Counted from the first letter of the stretch, positions 1 to 8,770 are shown. The stretch is DNA of 14,775 nucleotides from JANNWF01 sp041675805 (GCA_041675805.1 JBAYTD010000073.1:1-14775), one strand, 5' to 3'. Numbers and translations are program-made. Notes: generated from the sequence alone by a model not told the origin.

Positions 1-16
1 ATGCGTAATCAATACC

Positions 17-28
17 GTTTGGCCAAAC
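17..28. repeat. 12-bp perfect palindrome GTTTGGCCAAAC
   Basis: This is a perfect 12-bp palindrome in the non-coding stretch at the left edge of the window, downstream of the envC stop codon. It could be an operator for a gene lying to the left, or chance. The rest of positions 1-110 shows no convincing gene or terminator. Confidence 0.3.
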
Positions 29-110
29 TATAGGATGAACGCGTTTCCCGCAACCGATCGCATGGCGGGGTCGCCTCGGTGTACGCCCGAAATTTGAACG
101 CCGTGGTGGC

Positions 111-1295
111 TCAGCGTCGCCTGAGCCAGCGCGCCGGGTCGATCGGGCTGCCGTGGCGGCGCAGTTCGAAGTACAGGCCGGGGCTGCTCTGGCCGCCGGA
201 GGTGCCGGCGGCGGCGATGGCTTCGCCGGCGTCCACCCAGTCGCCGGCGGCGCGCAGCAGGGCGTCGTTGCCGGCATACAGGCTCATGTAGCCCTCGCCG
301 TGGTCGATGATGACGATCAGGCCGTAACCCTTCATCCAGTCGGCGAAGGCGACGCGGCCGTGGGCGATGGCGCGGATGTCCTCGCCGGGCTTGACCTCGA
401 TCAGCCAGCCGCTGCTGGAACGACCATCGGGCAGCGGACGGCCGAAGCCGGTGCGCAGCCGTCCGCCGTGCGGCGGGGCGAGCTTGCCGGCAAGGCTGGC
501 GAACGGCAGCGCGGCGGCTGGCGCGCTCGGGATGTCGGCGAAGATGTCCTGCAGGCGTTCCAGCAGGGCCAGCAAGGCGGTTTCATCGCGGCCTAGGGCG
601 GTGAGCCGCTGGCGCGCGTCGCGATGGCGCTGTTCCAGGCTGGCGAGCAGTTTCCGCCGGCTGGCGCGCTCGCCTTCCAGGGTCTCCAGCGCGGTCTGTT
701 GCGCCTCGCGGGCGATGCCGAGACGGGCTTGCTGCGCCTCCACGGCGGTGCGGGCGCGGGCCAGTTCGGCGAGGTCGGCGAGCAGTTGTTCCACCTGTCG
801 CAACTGGGCATCACGGAAGTAGTCGAGATAGGCCAGGGTGCGGCCGAGCTGGTCGACGTGGTCCTGCGCCAGCAGCAGTTTCAGCCGTGCATGGCGGCCC
901 TGCGCGTGGCTGGCGCGGAGCAGGGCGGCGAGGGCGTCGCGCTGCGCCGACAGCCGCGTCTGCACGCTCGCCTGCTCGTCTTGCAGGCGCTCGAACTCCT
1001 GCTCCTGCGCGGCGAGGTCGGCGTCGAGGGCACGCAGGTCGGTCTGCGCGGCGGCGATCCGTTGGTCGGCTTCGCGCAGGGCGCGGGCGGCGCTGTCGCG
1101 CTGGTCGGCCAGCGCCTGTTGTTCCAGTGTCAGGGCGGCGATGCGCTGGCGCAGGGCATCGAGCTTTTGCTGCGCTTCGCGCTGCTCGGCGGCGCGCTGC
1201 GGCGCGGCGGCGGCGGCCGACTGCGCCTGGCCGTAACCGATCAGGCCGGGCGCGGCCAGGCAGGCCAGCAGCAGGCAGAGCGCCAGCCTGCGCAT
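111..1295 (-). CDS. envC: Murein hydrolase activator EnvC (degenerate LytM/M23 domain)
   Basis: A 394-residue periplasmic protein expected to activate the division amidases AmiA/AmiB at the septum, under FtsEX control. An N-terminal signal sequence (MRR, then a Leu/Ala/Cys-rich core, about residues 1-25) is followed by a long Ala/Gln/Glu/Arg-rich coiled coil (about 30-250) and a C-terminal LytM domain (about 270-394). The LytM domain lacks the zinc ligands of active M23 peptidases: the usual HxGxD region reads SSGWLIEV and the usual HxHFE motif reads LYFEL. This degeneracy is typical of EnvC, which activates amidases and does not cut peptidoglycan itself. The motifs ADWMKGYGL and GLYFELRR fit EnvC well. 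The ATG lies 5 bp after the gpmI stop, so the two are probably co-transcribed, as in many gammaproteobacteria. A cysteine at residue 12 (LLAC) loosely resembles a lipobox, but a normal signal peptidase I signal is more likely. Confidence 0.92.
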   Translation of the reverse strand: MRRLALCLLLACLAAPGLIGYGQAQSAAAAAPQRAAEQREAQQKLDALRQRIAALTLEQQALADQRDSAARALREADQRIAAAQTDLRALDADLAAQEQEFERLQDEQASVQTRLSAQRDALAALLRASHAQGRHARLKLLLAQDHVDQLGRTLAYLDYFRDAQLRQVEQLLADLAELARARTAVEAQQARLGIAREAQQTALETLEGERASRRKLLASLEQRHRDARQRLTALGRDETALLALLERLQDIFADIPSAPAAALPFASLAGKLAPPHGGRLRTGFGRPLPDGRSSSGWLIEVKPGEDIRAIAHGRVAFADWMKGYGLIVIIDHGEGYMSLYAGNDALLRAAGDWVDAGEAIAAAGTSGGQSSPGLYFELRRHGSPIDPARWLRRR

Positions 1296-1300
1296 GTCGT

Positions 1301-2830
1301 TCAGATGAATTCGACCAGCGAGCGCCCGGTCATCTCGGCCGGTTGCGGCAGGCCGAGCAGGGCCAGCAGGCTGGGCGCGACATCCTGCAAGGCACCGCCT
1401 TCGCGCAGCCGCGCCGGCCGGCCGAGGTAGACCAGCGGCACCGGGCCGGTGGTATGCGCGGTGTGCGCCTGGCCGGTCTGCGGATCGCTCATCTGCTCCA
1501 GGTTGCCGTGATCGGCGGTCAGCAGCATTTCTCCGCCGACTTCGCGCAGCGCGGTGCTGATTTCACCGATGGCGACATCGACCGCCTCCACCGCACGGAT
1601 GGCGGCGTCGAGGCTGCCGGTGTGGCCGACCATGTCGGGATTGGCGATGTTGCAGACGATCAGGTCGTGGCGACGGGCGCGGATGTCGGCGACCAGTTCC
1701 GCGGTCAGTTCCGGGCAGCTCATCTGCGGTTGCAGGTCGTAGGTGGCGACCTTGGGCGAGGGAATCAGGATGCGCTCCTCGCCCGGCTGGCTGGCTTCCA
1801 CGCCGCCGCTGAAGAAGAAGGTGACGTGGGCGTATTTTTCCGTCTCGGCGATGCGCAACTGGGTCAGGCCGTGGGCGGCGATGATTTCCGGCAGCGTATT
1901 GCGCAGTTCGCCCGGCGGAAAGGCGACCGGCGCCGGCAGGCTGGAGTCGTACTCGGTCAGGCAGACGAAGCGCGACAGGCGCGGCACCGCGCCGCGATCA
2001 AAGCCGCTGAAACCGTCCTCGACGAAGGCGGCGCTGAGCTGGCGGGCGCGGTCGGCGCGGAAGTTCATGAATACCGCGGCGTCGCCGTCGGCCATCGGCG
2101 CGGCCCCGTCGAGCACCGTGGGCAGGACGAACTCGTCGTTCTCGCCGCGCCCGTAGGCGGCGGACAGGGCGGCCAGTGGATCGGCGGCGTGATGCTCGGC
2201 GCGGGCGTGGACGATGGCATCCCAGGCCTTGGCGACGCGCTCCCAGCGGCGGTCCCGATCCATCGCGTAATAGCGGCCGCTGACGCTGTGCAGGTGCGCG
2301 CCGGGCACGACGGCGCAGTGCTCGGCGAGGGCGCGCAGGCTGGGCTCGGCGGAGCGCGGCGGGGTGTCGCGACCATCGAGGAAGGCGTGCACGGCGATGC
2401 GGGCAACACCGCGTGCAGCGGCGAGGTCGATCATCGCGTGCAGATGCGCTTCGTGGCTGTGTACGCCGCCGGGCGACACCAGGCCCATCAGGTGCAGCGT
2501 GCCGCCGTCGGCAATGGCCGCATCACAGGCCGCCAGCAACTGCGCATTGCGCTGGAACTCGCCGTCGGCGATGGCCTTGTCGATGCGAGTCAGGTCCTGG
2601 TAGACGACGCGGCCGGCACCCAGATTCATGTGGCCGACCTCGGAATTGCCCATCTGCCCGTCCGGCAGGCCGACATGCAGCCCGGAGGTGTGTACCAGCG
2701 TGTGCGGACAGCGCTCCAGCAGGGCGCGCCAGTTCGGCGCGTGCGCGCGGCTGATGGCGTTGTCCTCGGCGGCCTCGCGATGGCCCCAGCCATCGAGGAT
2801 CAGCAACAGCACGGGTTTGGGGCGGGCCAC
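1301..2830 (-). CDS. gpmI: 2,3-bisphosphoglycerate-independent phosphoglycerate mutase
   Basis: Interconverts 3- and 2-phosphoglycerate in cytosolic glycolysis and gluconeogenesis through a Mn-dependent phosphoserine intermediate. With the GTG start at 2830 the protein has 509 residues, close to the family norm. The metal-ligand Asp13 (ILDGWG) and nucleophile Ser63 (GQMGNSEVGH) then fall within one residue of the usual positions 12 and 62. Other hallmarks are DGRDTPP (152-158), the KYAHVTFFFSGG segment, VCNIANPDMVGHTG and TADHGN (438-443). An in-frame ATG at 2860 would add ten residues (519 aa). However, a good -10 box (TAAAAT, minus strand, 2864 to 2859) overlaps that ATG, so a transcript from it would start downstream; GTG is preferred. 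The gene is followed after 5 bp by envC, and oleC ends 85 bp upstream on the same strand. Confidence 0.96.
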   Translation of the reverse strand: MARPKPVLLLILDGWGHREAAEDNAISRAHAPNWRALLERCPHTLVHTSGLHVGLPDGQMGNSEVGHMNLGAGRVVYQDLTRIDKAIADGEFQRNAQLLAACDAAIADGGTLHLMGLVSPGGVHSHEAHLHAMIDLAAARGVARIAVHAFLDGRDTPPRSAEPSLRALAEHCAVVPGAHLHSVSGRYYAMDRDRRWERVAKAWDAIVHARAEHHAADPLAALSAAYGRGENDEFVLPTVLDGAAPMADGDAAVFMNFRADRARQLSAAFVEDGFSGFDRGAVPRLSRFVCLTEYDSSLPAPVAFPPGELRNTLPEIIAAHGLTQLRIAETEKYAHVTFFFSGGVEASQPGEERILIPSPKVATYDLQPQMSCPELTAELVADIRARRHDLIVCNIANPDMVGHTGSLDAAIRAVEAVDVAIGEISTALREVGGEMLLTADHGNLEQMSDPQTGQAHTAHTTGPVPLVYLGRPARLREGGALQDVAPSLLALLGLPQPAEMTGRSLVEFI

Positions 2831-2858
2831 GGCGACATCCGGAAGGAAACGACCGTGC

Positions 2859-2864
2859 ATTTTA
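2859..2864 (-). promoter_or_regulatory. Probable -10 box of the gpmI-envC unit
   Basis: TAAAAT on the minus strand matches the sigma-70 -10 consensus at five of six bases and sits in the short oleC-gpmI gap. No clear -35 is visible at 16-18 bp. The predicted transcript would begin near 2852, downstream of the ATG at 2860, which favours the GTG start at 2830. Confidence 0.45.
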
Positions 2865-2915
2865 GCCCGCGCCGCCGCGCCACGCCGCAGGGCGGCAGAC
2901 GCATCGACGCAAACC

Positions 2916-4583
2916 TCATCCGACCCGCTTCGCCGCCCAGCGCGCCAGCGCTTCGCGGCCGATCTTGGCGTTGTGGCGAATATCGACCGGAAAGCGCGGA
3001 TGGAACAGGAAGGTTTGCAGCCGCGCGGTATGTGGATGCGCGCCGGCGAGGGTCTTCAACGCCTCGACCAGCTCGCTGCGGCGGGCGGCGGGCAGGTCCG
3101 GCGCGGCTTCGATGCAGACTACCGGCGTCTGTTGACCAAACGGCCCGACGCCGACCAGGGCGGCGCGGCGCACCTGCGGATGGGCGGCGAACAGCGGCTC
3201 GACCTGTTCGGTGTACAGCGGCCCGGCGGCGGTTTCCACCCGCTGCGACTTGCGCCCGCAGAACCACAGCCGACCGTGCTCGTCGAACCAGCCGAGATCG
3301 CCCATGCGATGGACGACGCGCTCGCCGCCCGCCGGCAGTCGCTCGCGAATCTTCGCCAGCGCGGTGGCCTGCGGACGGGCATGGTACAGGTCGGTGGCGC
3401 TGGGTCCGGCGACGGTGATCTCGCCGACCTCGCCCGCCGGCACTTCCCGTGCCTCGCGCCAATCGGCGATGGCGGCATCGCTGATGGCGATCAGGCGCAC
3501 CTCGTTGCCGGGCACCGGACGGCCGATGCAGGTGCCGGCACCGGCCTCGGTGGCGGCACGGGTCTGGCGCAATTCACGGCCTTCGATGACGGCGACCGGC
3601 AGGCACTCGGTGGCACCATACGGCGTCCAGATTTCGGCATCCTCGTCGAGCATCGCCTGCATCCGCGCGACCACCTCGGGCGGCACCGGTGCACCGGCGG
3701 AAAGCACCCGCTTGAGGCCGGGCAGCTTGGTCCCGCTGGCTGCGCCGTAGCGGCTGAGCGTATCGAGCAGGGCCGGCGAGCCGAACATCTGCGTCACCCC
3801 AAAGCGGCGGATGGCGTGAATCAGCTTGCGCGGATCGGCGCTGGCCGGGCGCGTCGGGTCCATGTCCGGGATCACGCTGGTCAGGCCCAGCGCCGGATCG
3901 AACAGGGCAAATGGTGGGAAGGTCGGCAGGTCGACGCCGCCGGGGGCGATGCCGAAGGCGGCGCGCAGCAGGTCGACCTGGGCGATGAAATGCCGATGCC
4001 GATACACCACGCCCTTGGGCGCGCCGGTGGAGCCGGAGGTGAACAGCAGGGCGGCAACCTCATCCGCCTCGGTGCGCGCCATCGAGAACGGCGATCGCGC
4101 GCCGCGTGCCTCCAGCGCGGCGAGGGTCGGCCCGCCCCAGAACCAGCGCCGGCCGACGGTGACCGGAATGCGCACGCTGCCGCGCGCCCAGCCGAGCAGG
4201 CAGCGTGCGGCCTGCGCCAGCGGGATGCCGATGAAGGCCTGCGGCGCGGCTTCGTCCAGGCATTGCTTGAGCGCCTTGCGGGCGATGCCGGGGTCGATCA
4301 GCACCGGCACCGCGCCGAGCTTGAACAAGGCGAACATCAGCAGGAACAGTTCCGGCGAGGGCCGTACCATCAGCGCGGCGTGCATGCCGCGCGTGATGCC
4401 GGCCGCCCCAAGCCCGGCGGCGATGGCGTCGCTGCGGCGGTCCAGTTCGGCATAGCTCAGTTCGATGCCGTACTCGACCGCGCCGTCGCCGCGACTGCCG
4501 GTGGGGCAGCGGATGGCGATCTGGTCGGGCCGTTCGGCCGCCATGCGCGGCAGCGCGGCGGCGATGTTGCAGATCTCGTTCAT
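2916..4583 (-). CDS. oleC: OleC-type beta-lactone synthetase / fatty acid AMP-ligase-like enzyme
   Basis: A 555-residue member of the ANL adenylate-forming superfamily that closely resembles Xanthomonas/Stenotrophomonas OleC. OleC converts 2-alkyl-3-hydroxyalkanoic acids to cis-beta-lactones in long-chain olefin biosynthesis; homologues are often annotated as peptide synthase or AMP-ligase. Visible motifs: the AMP-binding P-loop LFTSGSTGAPKG (180-191), YRHRHF just after it, TFPPFALFDPALGLTSVIPD (221-240), YGATE (322-326), the HRMGDLGWFDEHGRLWFCGR hinge region, and the C-terminal catalytic lysine in HNAKIGRE (K540). The ATG at 4583 (MNEICNIAA) fits family N termini; an upstream ATG at 4607 would add eight residues. 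It is divergent from queF and upstream of gpmI. The pathway partners OleA, OleB and OleD are not in the window. The substrate is inferred from family resemblance. Confidence 0.88.
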   Translation of the reverse strand: MNEICNIAAALPRMAAERPDQIAIRCPTGSRGDGAVEYGIELSYAELDRRSDAIAAGLGAAGITRGMHAALMVRPSPELFLLMFALFKLGAVPVLIDPGIARKALKQCLDEAAPQAFIGIPLAQAARCLLGWARGSVRIPVTVGRRWFWGGPTLAALEARGARSPFSMARTEADEVAALLFTSGSTGAPKGVVYRHRHFIAQVDLLRAAFGIAPGGVDLPTFPPFALFDPALGLTSVIPDMDPTRPASADPRKLIHAIRRFGVTQMFGSPALLDTLSRYGAASGTKLPGLKRVLSAGAPVPPEVVARMQAMLDEDAEIWTPYGATECLPVAVIEGRELRQTRAATEAGAGTCIGRPVPGNEVRLIAISDAAIADWREAREVPAGEVGEITVAGPSATDLYHARPQATALAKIRERLPAGGERVVHRMGDLGWFDEHGRLWFCGRKSQRVETAAGPLYTEQVEPLFAAHPQVRRAALVGVGPFGQQTPVVCIEAAPDLPAARRSELVEALKTLAGAHPHTARLQTFLFHPRFPVDIRHNAKIGREALARWAAKRVG

Positions 4584-4631
4584 GCCGCGAAGTGTATCGG
4601 CCGGCATCGTGTTCGGCCCGCGCAGGCGGCA

Positions 4632-4643
4632 GAATGCGCATTC
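4632..4643. repeat. 12-bp perfect palindrome in the oleC/queF divergent region
   Basis: GAATGCGCATTC is a perfect palindrome between the divergent oleC and queF starts. It overlaps a weak -10-like CAGAAT (4630-4635) pointing towards queF, so it could be an operator or part of the queF promoter. No -35 element is evident, and the palindrome may be chance. Confidence 0.3.
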
Positions 4644-4663
4644 GATCCGCCTCCGAGACGCCC

Positions 4664-5491
4664 TTGAACACGCCCGCCGATTCCCTTCTCGGCCAGCCGG
4701 TCGCCTATGCCGGCCATTACGACGCCAGCCGGCTGTTCCCGATCGCCCGGGCGACGCAGCGCGGCACGCTCGGCATCACCGGCACGCTGCCCTTTCACGG
4801 CGGCGACATCTGGAACGCCTACGAGCTGTCCTGGCTTGATCGGCGCGGCCGTCCGCGCGTGGCGCTGGCGCGTTTCGATGTGCCGGCCGACTCGCCCAAC
4901 CTGATCGAATCCAAGTCCCTCAAGCTCTACCTCAACGGCTTCATGCAGACATCGATGGCCGACGCCGAGGCGGTGGCCGAGCGCCTGCGCGCCGACCTGT
5001 CCGCCGCCGCCGGGGCGACGGTGGCGGTACGGCTGTCGACGCTGGCGCAGTTCGAGGACGAGACCATCGGCCGGCTGGCCGGCGACTGCATCGACGAGGC
5101 CGATACCGACATCGACCACTACGGCCCGCCACGTGCCGGAGAATTGCTGGCCGATGCCGACGCGGCGGTCGAGGAAACCCTGGTGTCGCACGCGCTGAAG
5201 TCCAATTGCCCGGTGACCGGCCAGCCGGACTGGGCCAGCGTGCAGGTGAGCTACGCCGGCCCGCGTATCGACCGCGCCGCCCTGCTGCGCTATCTGGCCG
5301 GCTACCGCGAGCACAGCGACTTCCACGAGCATTGCGTGGAGCGCATCTTCCTCGACCTGAGCGCGCGCTGCGCACCGCGACGGTTGCTGGTGTACGCCCG
5401 CTACACCCGGCGCGGCGGACTGGACATCAACCCCTGGCGCAGCAGCCAGCCGCAGCCGGCCCCGGACAACCGGCGCAGCGCCCGCCAATGA
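4664..5491 (+). CDS. queF: NADPH-dependent 7-cyano-7-deazaguanine reductase (QueF, long form)
   Basis: Reduces preQ0 to preQ1 in the cytosol, the nitrile-to-amine step of queuosine tRNA modification. The protein has 275 residues, the long tandem T-fold (E. coli-like) form. The N-terminal half carries LPFHGGDIWNAYELSWL and the QueF signature ESKSLKLYLNGF (82-93). The C-terminal half carries the catalytic cysteine in KSNCPVTGQPDW (Cys182, with Asp189 as proton donor), EFHEHCVERIF-like FHEHCVERIF, and YARYTRRGGLDINPWRS near the C terminus. The TTG at 4664 gives MNTPADSLLG, which resembles Xanthomonas QueF N termini. An in-frame ATG at 4634 would give 285 residues but overlaps the probable promoter and palindrome. 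No strong Shine-Dalgarno precedes either codon. The neighbours suggest a single-gene unit. Confidence 0.96.
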   Translation: MNTPADSLLGQPVAYAGHYDASRLFPIARATQRGTLGITGTLPFHGGDIWNAYELSWLDRRGRPRVALARFDVPADSPNLIESKSLKLYLNGFMQTSMADAEAVAERLRADLSAAAGATVAVRLSTLAQFEDETIGRLAGDCIDEADTDIDHYGPPRAGELLADADAAVEETLVSHALKSNCPVTGQPDWASVQVSYAGPRIDRAALLRYLAGYREHSDFHEHCVERIFLDLSARCAPRRLLVYARYTRRGGLDINPWRSSQPQPAPDNRRSARQ

Positions 5492-5495
5492 GCGC

Positions 5496-5517
5496 GCGCC
5501 GCGGCTGAAAGCGGCGC
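5496..5517 (+). terminator. Possible GC-rich hairpin after queF
   Basis: GCGCCGC and GCGGCGC form a perfect 7-bp stem with an 8-nt loop, five bases after the queF stop. There is no following T-tract, so intrinsic termination is uncertain; it may just stabilise the 3' end. Confidence 0.3.
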
Positions 5518-5545
5518 TGCGATAGCGCTGCACGGCGAACAGAAA

Positions 5546-5562
5546 TGCCTCATAGTGGTGCA
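5546..5562. promoter_or_regulatory. NtrC-operator-like 17-bp sequence abutting the ntrB start
   Basis: TGCCTCATAGTGGTGCA resembles the enterobacterial NtrC site (TGCACY, five bases, TRGTGCA). The right half TGGTGCA is intact and the left half differs at two positions. It lies directly before the ATG at 5563. In E. coli an NtrC site at the glnL promoter mediates repression by NtrC-P, so autoregulation is plausible. CATAGT within it (5551-5556) also resembles a -10 box, which would place the transcription start at about the ATG. Confidence 0.45.
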
Positions 5563-6579
5563 ATGCCCGCCGCACCGCTCGATGCCCTGTCCACCCCCGT
5601 CCTGCGCATCGACGGCGACGCCATCGCCTACCTGAACCCGGCGGCGGCGAGCTGGCTGGGTGCCGGCCTGCGCCGATTGCTGCACCGCCCGCTGAGCCTG
5701 ATCGACCCCGAAGGACTGCTCGCCGACCTGATCGCCCGCCTGCCCAAGGCCGCGCCGGGCAGCCTGCGCGGCCTGCGTGTCGGCATCGGTGGCGGCGATG
5801 GCGAGCGCCGCTTCGCCCACGTGCTGGCACGCATCGACGAGGATCAGGCGCTCTGGCTGGAGCTGCACCCGATGGAGGAATTTCCCGGCGAAGACCCGGC
5901 CACCCTGCTGCCGGCGGCGCTCAGCGTGGCCCTGAAGGGCCTGGCGCACGAAGTGAAGAATCCGCTGGCCGGGCTCAAGGGCGCGGCCCAATTGCTGCGC
6001 CGCCGCATCGACGATGCGGATGCGACCCGCTACCTCGACGTGATCCTCGACGAGACGCAGCGACTCGCCAACCTGGTGCAAAACCTGCTCGACCCGGCCC
6101 CGCCGCGCGCGCATTGCCCCACCAATGTGCACAGCGTGCTGGAGCGCGTCCGCCTGCTGGCCGAGGCCGAAGCCGGTTGGGCGGTATCGATCCAGCGCGA
6201 CTACGACCCCAGCCTGCCGGACATCCCGGGCGATGCCGACCGCCTCACCCAGGCCGTGCTGAACCTGGTCCGCAACGCGCTGCAGGCCGACGCCGGCGAA
6301 GTGAAACTGCGCACCCGCGCCGAAAACGGCGTCGTCATCGGCGACCGCGCGCACCGCCTGGCGATCCGCATCGAAATCGCCGACAACGGCCGCGGCGTCC
6401 CCGAGCAACTGGCCGAACAGATCTTCCTGCCGCTGGTCTCCGGCCGCGCCGAAGGCACTGGCCTCGGTCTTGCACTGGCCCAGCAGGTCGCCCGCGAACA
6501 CGGCGGCTCACTGAGCTACCGCTCGCGACGCGGGCATACGGTGTTCACGCTGCTGTTGCCTGCGGCGGCAGCAGCGTGA
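5563..6579 (+). CDS. glnL: Nitrogen regulation sensor histidine kinase NtrB
   Basis: Cytosolic histidine kinase/phosphatase that phosphorylates NtrC under nitrogen limitation and is controlled by PII (GlnB). The 338 residues contain no membrane segment. A PAS domain (about 10-75) precedes the HisKA domain with the H-box LAHEVKNPLAGLKGA (phosphorylated His129), then the HATPase domain with N-box NLVRNALQA (about 234-242), G1 DNGRGVP (274-280) and G2 GTGLGLALAQQV (298-309). The FLPLVSGRAEGTGLGL segment is typical of NtrB. The ATG at 5563 is chosen; an ATG at 5545 would add six residues (MPHSGA). Neither has a clear Shine-Dalgarno. Its stop codon lies inside the first copy of a 10-bp tandem repeat. 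It pairs with the downstream ntrC. Confidence 0.93.
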   Translation: MPAAPLDALSTPVLRIDGDAIAYLNPAAASWLGAGLRRLLHRPLSLIDPEGLLADLIARLPKAAPGSLRGLRVGIGGGDGERRFAHVLARIDEDQALWLELHPMEEFPGEDPATLLPAALSVALKGLAHEVKNPLAGLKGAAQLLRRRIDDADATRYLDVILDETQRLANLVQNLLDPAPPRAHCPTNVHSVLERVRLLAEAEAGWAVSIQRDYDPSLPDIPGDADRLTQAVLNLVRNALQADAGEVKLRTRAENGVVIGDRAHRLAIRIEIADNGRGVPEQLAEQIFLPLVSGRAEGTGLGLALAQQVAREHGGSLSYRSRRGHTVFTLLLPAAAAA

Positions 6580-6594
6580 CGTTACGTGACGTTA
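6575..6594. repeat. Tandem 10-bp repeat CGTGACGTTA x2
   Basis: Two exact adjacent copies of CGTGACGTTA. The first contains the ntrB stop codon TGA, and the second runs into the heptamer-repeat arm that follows. Confidence 0.85.
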
Positions 6595-6703
6595 TTGGTG
6601 GTTCGTTATTGGTTATTGGAAAGAAACAGGAGCGGCGCATGGGCGTAATGAAGCGGACACTCACGAACAACCAGTCCACCAATAACCAATCACCAACCGA
6701 CCA

Positions 6704-6708
<5 letters not shown>
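6591..6708. repeat. Inverted degenerate heptamer-repeat element at the ntrB-ntrC junction
   Basis: The left arm (6591-6619) is built of 7-base units of the GTTATTG type, and the right arm (6679-6708) carries the complementary units. Inside them ATTGGTTATTGG (6608-6619) and CCAATAACCAAT (6679-6690) are perfectly complementary. The outer parts pair at 14 of 17 positions with one bulge. The 59-nt spacer (6620-6678) holds a Shine-Dalgarno and ATG. The right arm covers the ntrC start codon (6704-6706). Low-GC heptameric intergenic repeats of this style are known to me from Xanthomonadaceae. The composition contrasts sharply with the flanking GC-rich genes. Confidence 0.8.
6639..6707 (+). CDS. Possible 22-residue leader peptide translationally coupled to ntrC
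   Basis: An ATG at 6639 is preceded at 6-nt spacing by AGGAG (6628-6632), the best ribosome-binding site between ntrB and ntrC. The frame encodes 22 residues, MGVMKR followed by a Thr/Asn/Gln/Ser-rich tail, and ends at TGA 6705-6707. That stop overlaps the ntrC ATG (6704-6706) as ATGA, the classic arrangement for coupling, and ntrC has no Shine-Dalgarno of its own. Most of the peptide is encoded by the repeat element, so the sequence is probably unimportant and ribosome delivery would be the function. It could be a chance product of repeat insertion. Confidence 0.4.
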
Positions 6709-8140
<1,432 letters not shown>

Positions 8141-8148
8141 GGCGCGAT

Positions 8149-8157
8149 TGCTATGAT
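8149..8157 (+). promoter_or_regulatory. Extended -10 promoter of the cytochrome b561 gene
   Basis: TGCTATGAT is an extended -10 element (TG, one base, TATGAT) between the ntrC stop and the cytochrome b561 ATG. The predicted transcript would start near 8164, leaving about 20 nt of leader. No convincing -35 is seen, which is acceptable for an extended -10 promoter. Confidence 0.45.
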
Positions 8158-8184
8158 CGCCACCCCGTCCGCACCCGAATCGCC

Positions 8185-8760
8185 ATGCCCCGCCGCTCCC
8201 GCCTGCTCGACAACCCTGATCACTACGGCCTGATCTCCCGCCTGCTGCACTGGTCGATGGCCCTGCTGCTGCTCTGGCAGTTCGCCGGGATGATCGTCAA
8301 GATCACCTTGGGCCGCTCGTCGGAACTGGCCGGCTTCATGGTCGGCACGCACAAGCCGATCGGCCTGATCCTGATGCTGCTGATCCTCGCCCGCGGCATC
8401 TGGGGCCTGAGCCAATGGCGGCGTCGGCCTGCACATCCGCGCAGCCTGGTCGGCCGCGCCGCCAGCGCCGGCCACGCCGTGCTTTACCTGCTGATGGCCT
8501 GGGTGCCCTTGGTCGCCCTGCTGCGCGAGTACGGATCGGGCAAGCCGTTCGCGCCCTGGGGCGTCACGGTGTTTCCGGGCAGCGGGGTCGAACTGGGCTG
8601 GACTCGCAGCCTCGCCAGCGCCACCCACAGCGAACTGGCCTGGACGCTGTTGGCGCTGATCGTCGGCCATGTGCTGATGGTCGCCGTGCACCACTTCCAC
8701 TGGCGCGACCGCACGCTGGCGCGGATGGCCGGGCGCGTCGAGGTGTCGTCGCTGGCCTGA
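8185..8760 (+). CDS. Cytochrome b561 family protein (CybB-like)
   Basis: A 191-residue inner-membrane di-heme b cytochrome with four predicted helices (about 17-36, 54-74, 94-113 and 148-169). Histidines placed as in bacterial cytochrome b561 are His22 (RLLHWSMA), His56 (GTHKPIG), His148 (ATHSELAW) and His162 (VGHVLM). His97 and the pair at 169-170 are further candidates. Members transfer electrons between quinol and other carriers, and some act as superoxide:quinone oxidoreductases; the partner here is unknown. The length is close to E. coli CybB (176). The start follows an extended -10 motif and lacks a clear Shine-Dalgarno. It is convergent with the pdsR-type gene and is not obviously linked functionally to ntrBC. 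Confidence 0.88.
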   Translation: MPRRSRLLDNPDHYGLISRLLHWSMALLLLWQFAGMIVKITLGRSSELAGFMVGTHKPIGLILMLLILARGIWGLSQWRRRPAHPRSLVGRAASAGHAVLYLLMAWVPLVALLREYGSGKPFAPWGVTVFPGSGVELGWTRSLASATHSELAWTLLALIVGHVLMVAVHHFHWRDRTLARMAGRVEVSSLA

Positions 8761-8770
8761 GCGGCGTCGA

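Noticed and set aside
1..110. Possible promoter or gene start to the left of envC on the minus strand (TATAG near 30)
   Set aside because: The minus-strand ATG there opens only 11 codons, the -35 spacing is poor, and the window edge cuts off the context.
2413..2754. Other medium-sized open frames inside gpmI, oleC, queF, ntrC and sortase genes
   Set aside because: All overlap recognised genes in other frames, have biased Arg/Ala/Pro composition and lack independent translation signals.
887..4667. Very long plus-strand open frames opposite envC, gpmI and oleC (887-3418 and 2628-4667)
   Set aside because: They are antisense to three well-supported genes, encode Arg/Ala/Gly-rich low-complexity protein with no recognisable domain, and arise from the strong GC bias at third positions.
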